From assembly GCA_018001015.1 (NCBI GenBank), contig JAGNIV010000012.1, forward strand, positions 1 through 64,000: a stretch of 64,000 nt of DNA. The letters are read 5' to 3'. Position numbers and translations under genes: made by a program. The notes below the pieces were generated by a model that saw only the letters and a program-made list of their open reading frames with translations, searched no databases and had not been told where the DNA came from. This DNA comes from Phenylobacterium sp. GTDB taxonomy: Bacteria; Pseudomonadota; Alphaproteobacteria; Caulobacterales; Caulobacteraceae. Positions 1 to 8,485 of the stretch are shown here, piece by piece; the stretch's first letter is position 1; each line of letters begins with the position of its first letter.

Positions 1-711
1 GAACACGCCGGGTTGCAGAGCGTTGGAATCGGTCGACGCGAAGTCGAGGTCCGAGCCGCCGAGCCAACGATAGGTCAGGTCGACGTCGAGGTTGTCGGTC
101 GCCTGCCAGGCCAGACCAGCGATCAGTTGATAGGCGAGCGCCGTATCATCATCATTGATGGTCAGGTTCTGGATGGCCGGGTTCGTGGCGGTGATCGCAC
201 CGGTCACGGAGGAGAACTGGCCAACCGTGTTGAGCTTGACGTGGTTGATACCAACGCCGGCCCCGACGAAGGGGTTGATCATCGCGCCGGGGGCGAAGTC
301 ATAGAGCACGTTGCCCATGACGGTCCACGACTCGATCTCGCCCGTCGGAGAACCGCAGGTCGGCGCAGCGGCCGTACGCAGGACGCCGGGGGTGCAGAGG
401 CCGAGGATCGAATTGCCGGCGCCGCCACGGATCGACTTGATGTCGCCGGGGCGGTAACCGCCTTCGAGTTCCACACGCCAGTGGTCGTTCAGCTGATAGC
501 CGAGACGAGCGAACCCAGCCCAATCTTCTTCCTGGTTGAAGGTCCAGGAATAGGGAGCCGCGTTGGCAGCGTTGTTCGACGAGGTGGCCTCAATGCCCTC
601 GGGCCAGTGGTAGCCAAGATCGATGGCGCCGTACCAGCCTTCTTGCGCGGAAGCGCCGGACGCGGCGAACACCGCAGCCAGGGCGGCTCCCGCCAGGAGT
701 TTGAATTTCAT
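1..711 (-). CDS. OmpA-like outer membrane beta-barrel protein (3' end cut by window)
   Basis: The frame is open from an ATG at 711 down to base 1, giving 237 codons without a stop, so the C-terminus lies outside the window. The first ~22 residues are a typical signal peptide (MKFKLLAGAALAAVFAASGASA) ending in an AxA-type site. The mature part starts EGWYGAIDLGYHW and alternates aromatic and glycine-rich strands (FARLGYQLNDHWRVELEGGY, FVGAGVGINHVKL, DLTYRWLGGSDLDF), the pattern of an eight-stranded OmpA-type barrel. A peptidoglycan-binding OmpA C-terminal domain would be expected beyond the edge but is not visible. A GAGAGGG-like ribosome site precedes the ATG. It probably links or stabilises the outer membrane; the exact family member is not certain. 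Confidence 0.8.
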   Translation of the reverse strand, partial: MKFKLLAGAALAAVFAASGASAQEGWYGAIDLGYHWPEGIEATSSNNAANAAPYSWTFNQEEDWAGFARLGYQLNDHWRVELEGGYRPGDIKSIRGGAGNSILGLCTPGVLRTAAAPTCGSPTGEIESWTVMGNVLYDFAPGAMINPFVGAGVGINHVKLNTVGQFSSVTGAITATNPAIQNLTINDDDTALAYQLIAGLAWQATDNLDVDLTYRWLGGSDLDFASTDSNALQPGVF

Positions 712-1329
712 ATCAGAGCCCTCTCATTGCCCTCTGCTGCGGCCTTATGACCCAGCACCTTTATAACAAGGCCGAAGCGCGGCGAAAGTGTCGCCGAAGC
801 CACACCAACCGCCAATCTGCCCGACCCGCGAACTAGACACCAGGACGCTACACAATAAACCCCTAAGCGATCAACTTAGAGACGGAGGACAGAGCCCTCC
901 TCCGAGCCACATTCGACGCACCTGGCGCACGTCGAAGCGTCGAATTTTGACATTGAACCTTGGCCCGACGAATCAAACGGTCGCCAGCGGCGCCCGTCGG
1001 CCCGGGCCGAGTTCCAAGGTAATCTTGTAAAGCAGCGGAAACGTCGCAGGCCTGCCAGAACAGCGAAACCGTCGAGGTTTCGATCGTTTCCAACGCCTCA
1101 GACGACATTCCTTGCCCTTATCTGCTGGCGCGCCCCTGTCGCACCGACCCCGAGAACGTCGGCCCCAATGATTGGTTCCCGACAATTTTCACGTGGCCTC
1201 CAGACGGTGCAGATGGGGCGTCTGTGTCTCTTTGAAGTCATACTGTGGCGCATATAGCTCTGCCCGAACAATTAGTTCGCGCAACCGTGGAATTTCAAGG
1301 CGGCATGGACCGCGTGCCCCCTGGACGGG
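712..1329. other. intergenic region, no gene supported
   Basis: About 620 bases separate the divergently read porin and the end of the antiporter gene. Base composition is visibly less GC-rich and codon use in the short frames is mixed. The upstream region of the porin holds a TTATAA-like element on the minus strand near 762-770. An 81-codon minus-strand frame with ATG at 1108 begins with a protein-like stretch but then turns into arginine-rich filler; I do not call it. Otherwise I see nothing definite. Confidence 0.5.
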
Positions 1330-3117
1330 TCAGGTTTCCATATTGCGCCGGTATCGGCGAGCTCGGCCCCCCAGCGCCTCCGGACGGTTCAGCGACTTGC
1401 GGAATTCGTCCCGGCGCTCGTGAATCGAGGCGATGATCAGGCCCATGGGGACCCCGATCTCCACCAACACGGCTTCGGAGAGCTGCAGCGAAGCTTCGAC
1501 GGTTTCGGGCACGGCGTCGGTCGCCCCCAACTCGTAGAGCCGTTGGGCATGCCGGGCGTCGCGGGCGCGAGCCACGATCGTCAGGTCGGGCCGCATCTGG
1601 CGGGCGGTGGCGACAATGACTTCAACCCCCTCGGGCGCGTCCATGGTGACTACCAAGGAAGGGGCGGTTTCCAAGCCGCAACGCTTGAGGAATTCCGGCC
1701 GCGAGGCGTCGCCGAAGAAGATCGATTCGCCGGCCCGGCGCGCGGCCTCCACAAGGCGCGGGTCGCGCTCGGCGGCCACCCAGGGAATGTCGTGGCGATT
1801 GAGCATCTCGCCCACGAGCCGCCCGACCCGGCCATAGCCCACGACCAAGACGCGGGGCTTCTCGCCGTCGGCCACGGGAGCGGGGTCCGGGGACAGGCCC
1901 TCGCCCTGCGTCTTGCGGCCGCCAAGCTTCAAACCTAGAGCCGCCAGCAGCGGAATGCACATCATCGACAGGGTCGATGACACCAGCACGGTCTGTCCGA
2001 TCGCGCGATCGACGATCCCATCCCCCATGGCGGCGGCCAGGATGACGAAGGCGAATTCGCCGCCCCCGGCCAAGAGCAGGCCGGCCTCGATAGCCGGCGG
2101 CGACCGCAGGCCAAAGAGCCTCGCCAAGCCGAACACCACCGAGGCGTTCAGGACGATCATGCCGATCGCCATGCCCAGCACCAGCAGCGGTTTGGCCGCG
2201 AGGATGGAAAGGTCCAGTCCGATCCCCACCGAGACGAAGAACAGCCCTAGCAGCAGGCCCTTGAAGGGCTCGATGGTGACCTCAACCTCATGGCGGTACT
2301 CGGTCTCGGCCAGCAGCAGGCCGGCGATGAAGGCGCCCAGCGCCATGGAGAGCCCGGTGAGCGCGCTCACCAGGCCAGCGCCGATCACCACCAGAAGGCA
2401 GGCGGCCATGAACAGCTCTTCGCTCTTGGCCCGAGCGACGGACTTCAGCATCGGCCGCAGCAGCAGGCGGCCGAAGGCCACGAGCCCCAGGATCCCCAGC
2501 ACCGCCGGGGCGAAGGCCAGGAGCATCTTGGGAGAGAAGGCCTGGTCACCCCCGCTGCGGCCAAGCAGGGCCAGGGTGATCAGGATCGGCGCCACCGCCA
2601 GGTCCTGGAACAACAGGACGGAGAATGTGGCGCGGCCGGCGGTGGAGTGCTGGCGCTTCTGTTCGGTGAGAATCGGCATGACCACGGCGGTCGAGGAAAG
2701 CGCCAGGGCCGAGCCGATGGCGACGGCGGCCACAGGGTCCACGCCGAAGCTGATGGCGATCCCGGCGATGGCGGCGACGCACAGCCCGACCTGTAGGGCG
2801 CCCATGCCGAATACGAAGCGCCGCATAAGGCGGAGGCGCTCCCAGGAGAGCTCCAGGCCGATCATGAACAGCAGGAAGACCACCCCGAACTCGGCGAGCT
2901 GGGCGACCTCATCCGGATTGTCGATGGTGAAGTAGCCCACCCAGGGAAAGGCGTCACTGAGCGCGCCGAGGCCGAACGGGCCGAGGACAACCCCCGCACC
3001 GAGGAACCCCAGGATGGGGCTGACCCGCCAGCGGCGGAACAAGGGCACGATCACGCCGGCGGTCGCGAGAAAGAGAATGACGTCCTTATACTCGCCGGGC
3101 GAAACGTGGCCTTCCAT
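1330..3117 (-). CDS. CPA2-family monovalent cation:H+ antiporter with TrkA-N domain (KefB/KefC-like)
   Basis: 595 residues from ATG 3117. About the first 390 residues form the Na+/H+ exchanger fold: many hydrophobic segments, with the typical FGVVFLLFMIGLELS stretch near residue 80 and GEFAFVILAAAMGDG near 350. A cytoplasmic RCK/TrkA-N Rossmann domain follows (VLVVGYGRVGRLVGEML, around residue 425), with an acidic residue at the end of the second strand as expected for NAD(H) binding. The family exchanges K+ or Na+ for protons at the inner membrane and can be gated by nucleotide or glutathione adducts; the ion is not predictable here. It stands alone between the porin and the copper cluster. 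A paralogue of the same architecture lies at 34802-36703. Confidence 0.88.
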   Translation of the reverse strand: MEGHVSPGEYKDVILFLATAGVIVPLFRRWRVSPILGFLGAGVVLGPFGLGALSDAFPWVGYFTIDNPDEVAQLAEFGVVFLLFMIGLELSWERLRLMRRFVFGMGALQVGLCVAAIAGIAISFGVDPVAAVAIGSALALSSTAVVMPILTEQKRQHSTAGRATFSVLLFQDLAVAPILITLALLGRSGGDQAFSPKMLLAFAPAVLGILGLVAFGRLLLRPMLKSVARAKSEELFMAACLLVVIGAGLVSALTGLSMALGAFIAGLLLAETEYRHEVEVTIEPFKGLLLGLFFVSVGIGLDLSILAAKPLLVLGMAIGMIVLNASVVFGLARLFGLRSPPAIEAGLLLAGGGEFAFVILAAAMGDGIVDRAIGQTVLVSSTLSMMCIPLLAALGLKLGGRKTQGEGLSPDPAPVADGEKPRVLVVGYGRVGRLVGEMLNRHDIPWVAAERDPRLVEAARRAGESIFFGDASRPEFLKRCGLETAPSLVVTMDAPEGVEVIVATARQMRPDLTIVARARDARHAQRLYELGATDAVPETVEASLQLSEAVLVEIGVPMGLIIASIHERRDEFRKSLNRPEALGGRARRYRRNMET

Positions 3118-3188
3118 GCGCTCTCCTTGTGGATGAGTTGCATTATGCCCGGCGCAGGGGGACTTGCGGAACTGGTATCTGCGGCCCT

Positions 3189-3596
3189 ATGACCGCCGCC
3201 ATGCAAATCAGGGCGCATCTGGGCAGGTCGCAACGGCGTACGCCGCTTGCCGTGCTGTTCGCCGTCGCCGCCCTGCTAATCCAGGCCCTGCTGCCGGCGG
3301 CCTCCCTGGCGGCAGAATCGAGCGGCGGCGTCCGCGTCGAACTCTGCACGCCCGAAGGCGCCAAGACCGTGGTTCTCGACCACGACGGCCAGGTCCAGAA
3401 GGGCTTCGCCGGACTCCCCTGTCACGACTGTCTGGGCGCCACCCTGGCGGTCACCACCACGCCAACCCTCTCCATCGTTCCGATCGCCTATGCCGCGGAT
3501 CGGATCGTTCTGACGCCGACCGTCGAGGTCGTCCTGCGCGGCGCGCGCGCTCCGCCCCGTCCGCCCGGGCAGGGCCCACCCGCCCAGACTCTCTGA
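3189..3596 (+). CDS. DUF2946-type small exported protein of a copper cluster
   Basis: 135 residues from ATG 3189; ATG 3201 is equally possible and neither has a strong ribosome site. After a basic N-terminus there is one hydrophobic segment (VLFAVAALLIQALLPAASLA) that can act as signal or anchor, then an extracytoplasmic part with a CHDC motif (GLPCHDCLGATL) followed by a Pro-rich tail (PPRPPGQGPP). The layout of short anchor plus CxxC/HDC fits the DUF2946 family, which is often found beside copper transport genes. The gene is 65 bp upstream of a TonB receptor and then YcnI and PCuAC genes, so a periplasmic copper role is likely. Direct metal binding is inferred from the Cys/His motif only. 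Confidence 0.6.
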   Translation: MTAAMQIRAHLGRSQRRTPLAVLFAVAALLIQALLPAASLAAESSGGVRVELCTPEGAKTVVLDHDGQVQKGFAGLPCHDCLGATLAVTTTPTLSIVPIAYAADRIVLTPTVEVVLRGARAPPRPPGQGPPAQTL

Positions 3597-3661
3597 CTCC
3601 ATCATCGCGCGCGAGCCCCTGGCCGCGCGCCTTCTGACGTCATTGATTCTGGAAATTTCAC

Positions 3662-5722
3662 ATGCCTACGTTTTCCCGCGCGCCTCTGCGCGCGCTCCTG
3701 CTGGCCGCCAGCGCCCTGGCGGCCCCGAGCCTGGCCCTCGCCGATCAGCACACCGTCGACAGCGTCATCGTGACGGCCGCCCGCAATCCCGAGGATCCGC
3801 CGGTGGTCGCCAACGCCAGGGCCCGCCTGTCTGAAACCCCCGGCGCGGTCTCCGTGGTCTCCGCGGAGTCCTACGCCGCCCGCTATGCGCCCGGCATCGC
3901 CGACCTTCTGCGCGACGTGCCAGGCGTCTACGCCCAGAAGAAATGGGGCGGCGACACCCGGCTGTCGATCCGCGGCTCGGGCATCGGCAATGCGGTCCAC
4001 AATCGCGGAACTCTGCTGGCGCAGGATGGCGTACCGTTCAACGAGGCCGACGGTTTCGGCGACTTCCAGCTGATCGACCCGTCGATCGCCCGCTACACCG
4101 AGGTCTACAAGGGCGGCAACGCCCTGCGGTTCGGCGGCGCCCTGCTGGGCGGCGCCATCAACCTGGTGACGCCGACAGGCCGCAACGCCGGCGCCGACAA
4201 CCTGCTGCGGATCGAGGGCGGCTCCTACGGGACGCTGCGCGGCCACGCCGAGGCCGCCCGGGTGTGGGGCGACTGGGACGGTTTCGCGGCCGTCACCGCG
4301 GGGCAGGCGGAAGGCTGGCGCGCCCAGAGCGCCGGCCAGGAGCAACACGCCAGCCTGAACATCGGCCGGCGCTTCGGCGAAGAGCAGGAGGTCCGCCTGC
4401 TGGTCAACGGCGGCTATGCGCATCAGGAGATCCCCGGCTCGGTCACCCTGGCCCAGGCCCTGAATACGCCGCAGGCGCCCAATCCCGGCAACCGCACCCT
4501 CAACTACCAGCGCGACATGGGCTCCGTGCGCGCCGCCCTGCAGACCCATTGGCGGCTGACGCCCAACACCGTCTTCGAGGGCGGGGTCTACGCCACCTGG
4601 AAGGACCTGGATCACCCGATTTTCCAGGTGATCGACCAGGAGAGCCGCAACTGGGGCGCCTTCGGCCGCTTCGACTGGGATGGCGAGGTGGCAGGTCGAC
4701 GGGCCGACGTCTTCTATGGCGCGTCCTTCCGCAGCGGCGACCTGGACGCCAACCAGTGGGTCAACGTCGCGGGCTCCCGCCGCGCCCAGACCGCCAAGAG
4801 CCGCCAGAACGCGCGCGCGCTGGACCTCTTCGCCGAGGGCCGGCTGTTCGTCACCGACCAGGTGGCCCTGGTGGCGGGCGGCTCTTACGGGCGGGCCGTG
4901 CGGGACTATCAGAGCTTCAAGCTGACCGGAGTCGCCACCACCTTCGACCTGACCACCGGCAAGGACTACGACTGGTTCGCGCCGCGCCTCGGCCTGATCT
5001 GGGAGGACGAAGCCGGAGCTCAGATCTATGCCAACCTGACACGCTCGGTGGAGCCGCCAAACTTCAGCGCGCTCAGCCCCACCGTCGGCGGATTCACCGC
5101 CCTGCAGCCGCAGGAGGCCTGGACCGGCGAGATCGGGACCCGGGGCCGCCGAGGGACGCTGACATGGGACGTCACCCTTTACCGCGCCGAGCTCGAGAAT
5201 GAGCTTCTGAACTACACGGTGAATCCCGCTCAAGGTATTCCGGCGGCCACCTTCAACGCCGACAGGACCATCCACCAGGGCCTGGAAGCAGGCCTGGACT
5301 GGATGATCCTGTCGGGCCTGCGGCTGCGCCAGACCTATGCCTGGTCGGACTTCCGGTTCAAAGGCGACATCCAGTATGGCGACCATCGCCTGCCCGTTGT
5401 TCCCGAGCATTTCTATCGGGCGGAGTTGCGCTACGATCATCCGTCGGGCTGGTTTGTCGCGCCCTCGGTGGAATGGTCCATCCAAGACACGGTCGTGGAC
5501 TACCAGAACACCCTGAAGGCCCCCGGCTACGCGGTCGCCAATCTCGGCGCCGGCTGGAAGCTCGACCATGGCGTCAGCCTGTTCCTCGACGTCCGCAACC
5601 TGTTCGATCAACGATACGTCTCGAATTTCGGGGCCATCACCGACGCCCGCCTGGTGTCTCAGGCGGTGTTCTTTCCCGGCGAGGGTCGGTCCGTGTTTGG
5701 AGGTCTGACATGGCGCTACTGA
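3662..5722 (+). CDS. TonB-dependent outer membrane receptor, probably copper-related
   Basis: 686 residues from ATG 3662, with a signal peptide ending near ALADQ. A TonB-box-like segment (DSVIVTAARNPED) is followed by the plug domain, with the conserved IRGSG and GGALLGGAINLVTP stretches at about residues 105-170, then a 22-strand type barrel finishing in an aromatic residue (FGGLTWRY). Length is normal for the family. The end of the gene overlaps the start of the DUF1775 gene by 13 bp, so the two are co-translated. Its neighbours (DUF2946, YcnI, PCuAC) are all linked to copper, which points to uptake of a copper complex or chalkophore across the outer membrane. The substrate cannot be read from sequence; iron chelates remain an alternative. 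Confidence 0.85.
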   Translation: MPTFSRAPLRALLLAASALAAPSLALADQHTVDSVIVTAARNPEDPPVVANARARLSETPGAVSVVSAESYAARYAPGIADLLRDVPGVYAQKKWGGDTRLSIRGSGIGNAVHNRGTLLAQDGVPFNEADGFGDFQLIDPSIARYTEVYKGGNALRFGGALLGGAINLVTPTGRNAGADNLLRIEGGSYGTLRGHAEAARVWGDWDGFAAVTAGQAEGWRAQSAGQEQHASLNIGRRFGEEQEVRLLVNGGYAHQEIPGSVTLAQALNTPQAPNPGNRTLNYQRDMGSVRAALQTHWRLTPNTVFEGGVYATWKDLDHPIFQVIDQESRNWGAFGRFDWDGEVAGRRADVFYGASFRSGDLDANQWVNVAGSRRAQTAKSRQNARALDLFAEGRLFVTDQVALVAGGSYGRAVRDYQSFKLTGVATTFDLTTGKDYDWFAPRLGLIWEDEAGAQIYANLTRSVEPPNFSALSPTVGGFTALQPQEAWTGEIGTRGRRGTLTWDVTLYRAELENELLNYTVNPAQGIPAATFNADRTIHQGLEAGLDWMILSGLRLRQTYAWSDFRFKGDIQYGDHRLPVVPEHFYRAELRYDHPSGWFVAPSVEWSIQDTVVDYQNTLKAPGYAVANLGAGWKLDHGVSLFLDVRNLFDQRYVSNFGAITDARLVSQAVFFPGEGRSVFGGLTWRY

Positions 5723-6192
5723 GATTCCTGCTGACCGCCGTCGTCGCCCTCGCCGCCGCGGCCCCCGCACAGGCCCATGTCAGCGCCGATCCGCAGGATG
5801 CCAAGGCCGGGGCCTATCAGGTCCTGCGCTTTCGGGTCGGCCACGGCTGCGGGACAGCCGCCACCACAGCCCTGCGGATCGAAACGCCGCTTGGCCTGGC
5901 CAGCGCCCGTCCCCAGCCCAAGCCCGGCTGGACCCTGACCATTGAGAGGGACGGCGAGCGGGTCTCGGCCCTGGTCTGGCGCGGCGACCTGCCCGCCGAC
6001 CAGTTCGACGAGTTCGCGGTGCTCGCCAAACTGCCCGCCGCCCCTGGCGTACTCTACTTCCCCACCGTCCAGACCTGTGGCGGCGGCGAGAGCCAGTGGA
6101 CGGAAATCCCCGACGCCGGGGAGACCGGCCTCAACCATCCCGCGCCATCGGTCCGCGTCCTGCCGGCCGCAGCCGAAACCCATCAGCACTGA
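5710..6192 (+). CDS. YcnI/DUF1775 copper-binding periplasmic protein
   Basis: 160 residues from ATG 5710, which lies inside the end of the receptor gene. The signal peptide (MALLRFLLTAVVALAAAAPAQA) leaves a mature N-terminus beginning with histidine (HVSADPQ). That N-terminal His is the hallmark of YcnI domains, where it helps form a mononuclear Cu site. The domain follows with FRVGHGCG, PKPGWTL and FPTVQTCGGGESQWTEIP, all typical of DUF1775. The C-terminus ends in ETHQH, a possible extra metal site. The family acts as a periplasmic copper chaperone or scavenger together with PCuAC, encoded next. A free-standing short form such as this has no C-terminal membrane anchor. Confidence 0.85.
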   Translation: MALLRFLLTAVVALAAAAPAQAHVSADPQDAKAGAYQVLRFRVGHGCGTAATTALRIETPLGLASARPQPKPGWTLTIERDGERVSALVWRGDLPADQFDEFAVLAKLPAAPGVLYFPTVQTCGGGESQWTEIPDAGETGLNHPAPSVRVLPAAAETHQH

Positions 6193-6205
6193 TATGGAGC
6201 AGCCC

Positions 6206-6691
6206 ATGCGCACCCTCATTCTCGGCCTCGCCGCCGCCCTGTCCGTCACCGCCGCCCAGGCCGCCACCTTCCGCCTCGGCGGACTGGAGGTCGGGCAGCC
6301 CTGGAGCCGACCGTCCGCCGCGGGGGTCAACGGCGCGGGCTACATGACCCTCACCAACCGGGGGGCCAACCCGGACACCCTGATCGCCGTCGAGAGCCCC
6401 GCCGCTCGGAAGGTGGAGATCCATCGGTCCTCGATGTCGGATGGGCTCATGAAGATGCAGCGCCTCGACAGCATCCTGCTGCCGCCGGGGAAGGCCGTCA
6501 CCTTCGCCCCGGCCGGCTACCACATCATGCTTATCGGCCTGACCAAGTCTCAGAAGGCCGGCGACGCGGTCCCCGCCACCCTGGTCTTTTCGAGCGGCGC
6601 GCGGCTGAAGGTCGAGTTCGCCGTGGGGATGGGGCCGACGGGAACCGCCGCCCCGACAGGCGCCATGCCGATGGACCACTCAAAGCACTAA
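6206..6691 (+). CDS. PCuAC copper chaperone
   Basis: 161 residues from ATG 6206. An in-frame ATG at 6194 exists, but GGAG at 6196-6199 sits six bases before 6206 and decides the start. A signal peptide (to AQA) precedes a cupredoxin-like PCuAC domain. The Cu(I) ligand pattern is visible: IHRSSMSDGLMKM, with His and Met spaced as H-x4-M-x4-MxM, then HIMLIG about 40 residues later. The C-terminal tail MPMDHSKH adds Met and His. PCuAC delivers Cu(I) to the CuA/CuB sites of cytochrome oxidase, or scavenges copper, in the periplasm. It lies 13 bp after the YcnI gene and is the last gene of the copper cluster. Confidence 0.9.
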   Translation: MRTLILGLAAALSVTAAQAATFRLGGLEVGQPWSRPSAAGVNGAGYMTLTNRGANPDTLIAVESPAARKVEIHRSSMSDGLMKMQRLDSILLPPGKAVTFAPAGYHIMLIGLTKSQKAGDAVPATLVFSSGARLKVEFAVGMGPTGTAAPTGAMPMDHSKH

Positions 6692-6697
6692 AACGGC

Positions 6698-6739
6698 CGT
6701 TCGGTCGGCGTTGACAGCAGCGCCGACCGAACGTTTATG
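6698..6739 (+). promoter_or_regulatory. promoter inside a perfect 13-bp inverted repeat (operator or terminator)
   Basis: CGTTCGGTCGGCG (6698-6710) and its exact complement CGCCGACCGAACG (6721-6733) are separated by ten bases, TTGACAGCAG. TTGACA (6711-6716) is a consensus -35 box. TTTATG lies 17 bp further on (6734-6739) as a -10 candidate, so initiation would fall near 6746, just before a GGAGG site. The repeat therefore brackets the promoter like an operator for a TetR-type repressor. The hairpin starting 7 bp after the PCuAC stop could alternatively act as a weak terminator, because only TTT follows it. Confidence 0.5.
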
Positions 6740-6770
6740 CGCTCCATATTTTAAGTATGGAGGATTGCCC

Positions 6771-8402
6771 GTGGAGGTTTGGAATTACGCCAACCTGTGG
6801 GAGTCGGTGGCGTCAGCCATCCCCGAACGCCCCGCCCTCTTTCATGGCGACCGCGTCGTCAAATGGCGCGACTTCGACCGCCGCGCCAATGCGCTGGCCC
6901 AGCACTTCATCGACGCGGGCCTGACCCAGCAGTCGAAAGTCGCGGCCTATCTTTATAATGCGCCGGAGTACATCGAGGCGTATTTCGCGGCCTTCAAGGG
7001 CGGTTTCGCCCCCTTCAACACCAACTACCGCTACGGCGGCGATGAGCTGACCTACCTGTTCGACAACGCCGACGCCGAGGCCGTGGTGTTCCACGCCTCC
7101 TTCGCCGAGATGGCCGACAAGGTGCGTGGGAACCTGCCCAAGGTGAAGACCTGGGTGGCTGTCGCTGAGCCCGGCTTCCCGGTCCCGGCCTGGGCCGCCG
7201 ACTACGACGCGATCGTGGCCAGGGGCGCCGACCGGGTTGAAGGCCCCTGGGGCCGCTCGGCCGACGATCTGCTGCTCATGTACACCGGCGGCACCACCGG
7301 CATGCCCAAGGGCGTGATGTGGCGCCAGGAGGACCTGTTCAAGGCCCTGGGCGGCGGTGCCAACCTGCTGCTGGGCCTGCCGCCCATGGAGCGGGTGGCC
7401 GAGGCCGGTGAGCGCGCCAAGGCGGTGGAAGCCTCGGGCGAGCAGCCGATCACCATTCCCGTCGCCCCGCTGATGCACGCCACGGGCCAGTTCATCGGCT
7501 TTGGCCAACTGGTCTCCGGCGGCGCCATCGCCACCCTGCCCTCGCGCAAGTTCAATCCGGCCGAGCTGTTCGACGAGGTCGAGCGGCTAGGGGTCTCGGG
7601 TCTGATCATCGTGGGGCCGGCCTTCGCCGCCCCCATGCTGGAGACCCTGGACGCCAATCCAGGCAAGTGGACCATGCCGAGCCTGAAACGGATCATCTCC
7701 TCGGGCGCGATGTGGGGCGCGGAGAACAAGCAGGGTCTGCTGAAGCACCTGCCGAACATCATGCTGATGGACAGCCTCGGTTCCTCCGAAGCCCTCGGCC
7801 TGGCCTCGTCGGTGTCCGGCGGCGGCGCCGCGGCGGGCACCGCGAAGTTCACCACCGGTCCCAACGCCGCGGTCTTCACCGAGGATGGCGAGCGCGTCCT
7901 GCCGGGGTCGGGCGTGCGCGGCCTCGTGGCGGTCGGCGGTTTCACCCCAAGCGGCTATTACAAGGATCCGGAAAAGTCGGCCAAGACCTTCCGCACCTTC
8001 GAGGGCAGGCGCTGGAGCGTGCCCGGCGACTGGGCGACCATCGAGGAAGACGGCTCCATCACCCTGCTGGGCCGGGGGTCGCAGGTGATCAACACCGGCG
8101 GCGAGAAGGTCTTCCCGGAGGAAGTGGAAGAGGCCCTCAAGCGCTTCCCAGGCGTGCGCGACGCCGCCGTGGTGGGCGTGCCTGACCCGCGCTTCGGCGA
8201 GCGCATCTGCGCTATCGTCGAGACCACCGGCGGCGAGACCCCGTCCCTGGCCGAACTGGCCGCCCACGTGAAGAGCTTGCTGGCCGACTACAAGGCGCCC
8301 CGCGAGTTGGTCCTGGCCCCGGTCAACCGGGCCCCGAACGGCAAGCTGGACTACAAGACCCTCAAGGCCCTGGCCGTGGAGACGCTCTCCGCCAAGGTTT
8401 GA
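6771..8402 (+). CDS. acyl-CoA synthetase (AMP-binding, FadD-like)
   Basis: 543 residues from GTG 6771. I chose this start because GGAGG at 6759-6763 stands seven bases upstream and the promoter candidate would start transcripts near 6746, after the only longer alternative (TTG 6711). The ANL-superfamily signature LMYTGGTTGMPKGVMW is at about residues 169-184. GLASSVSGG corresponds to the A4/A5 region, GDWATIEEDGSITLLGR to A7/A8, and APNGKLDYKTLK holds the catalytic A10 lysine. The enzyme adenylates a carboxylic acid, probably a medium or long fatty acid, and transfers it to CoA. It is preceded by its own promoter/operator and followed by a hairpin, so it is probably monocistronic. Confidence 0.9.
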   Translation: MEVWNYANLWESVASAIPERPALFHGDRVVKWRDFDRRANALAQHFIDAGLTQQSKVAAYLYNAPEYIEAYFAAFKGGFAPFNTNYRYGGDELTYLFDNADAEAVVFHASFAEMADKVRGNLPKVKTWVAVAEPGFPVPAWAADYDAIVARGADRVEGPWGRSADDLLLMYTGGTTGMPKGVMWRQEDLFKALGGGANLLLGLPPMERVAEAGERAKAVEASGEQPITIPVAPLMHATGQFIGFGQLVSGGAIATLPSRKFNPAELFDEVERLGVSGLIIVGPAFAAPMLETLDANPGKWTMPSLKRIISSGAMWGAENKQGLLKHLPNIMLMDSLGSSEALGLASSVSGGGAAAGTAKFTTGPNAAVFTEDGERVLPGSGVRGLVAVGGFTPSGYYKDPEKSAKTFRTFEGRRWSVPGDWATIEEDGSITLLGRGSQVINTGGEKVFPEEVEEALKRFPGVRDAAVVGVPDPRFGERICAIVETTGGETPSLAELAAHVKSLLADYKAPRELVLAPVNRAPNGKLDYKTLKALAVETLSAKV

Positions 8403-8430
8403 ACGTAACGAAAATGTAACGAGCCACGGA

Positions 8431-8460
8431 GGGCGCGACCGGGTCATGGTCGCGCCCAAA
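8431..8460 (+). terminator. hairpin after the acyl-CoA synthetase gene
   Basis: GGGCGCGACC (8431-8440) pairs perfectly with GGTCGCGCCC (8448-8457) over a seven-base loop, 28 bp after the stop codon. The downstream run is AAAT, not a T-tract, so termination may be weak or the hairpin may only stabilise the 3' end. Confidence 0.5.
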
Positions 8461-8485
8461 TCCCTATCCGAGGCTTGAACACCTG

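Noticed and set aside
13-750. Long plus-strand frame opposite the porin gene
   Set aside because: It is the antisense of a clear signal peptide and barrel gene; its protein has no recognisable features.
3602-5770. 722-codon minus-strand frame across the TonB receptor
   Set aside because: A high-GC shadow frame; the plus-strand receptor with signal peptide, plug and barrel explains the region.
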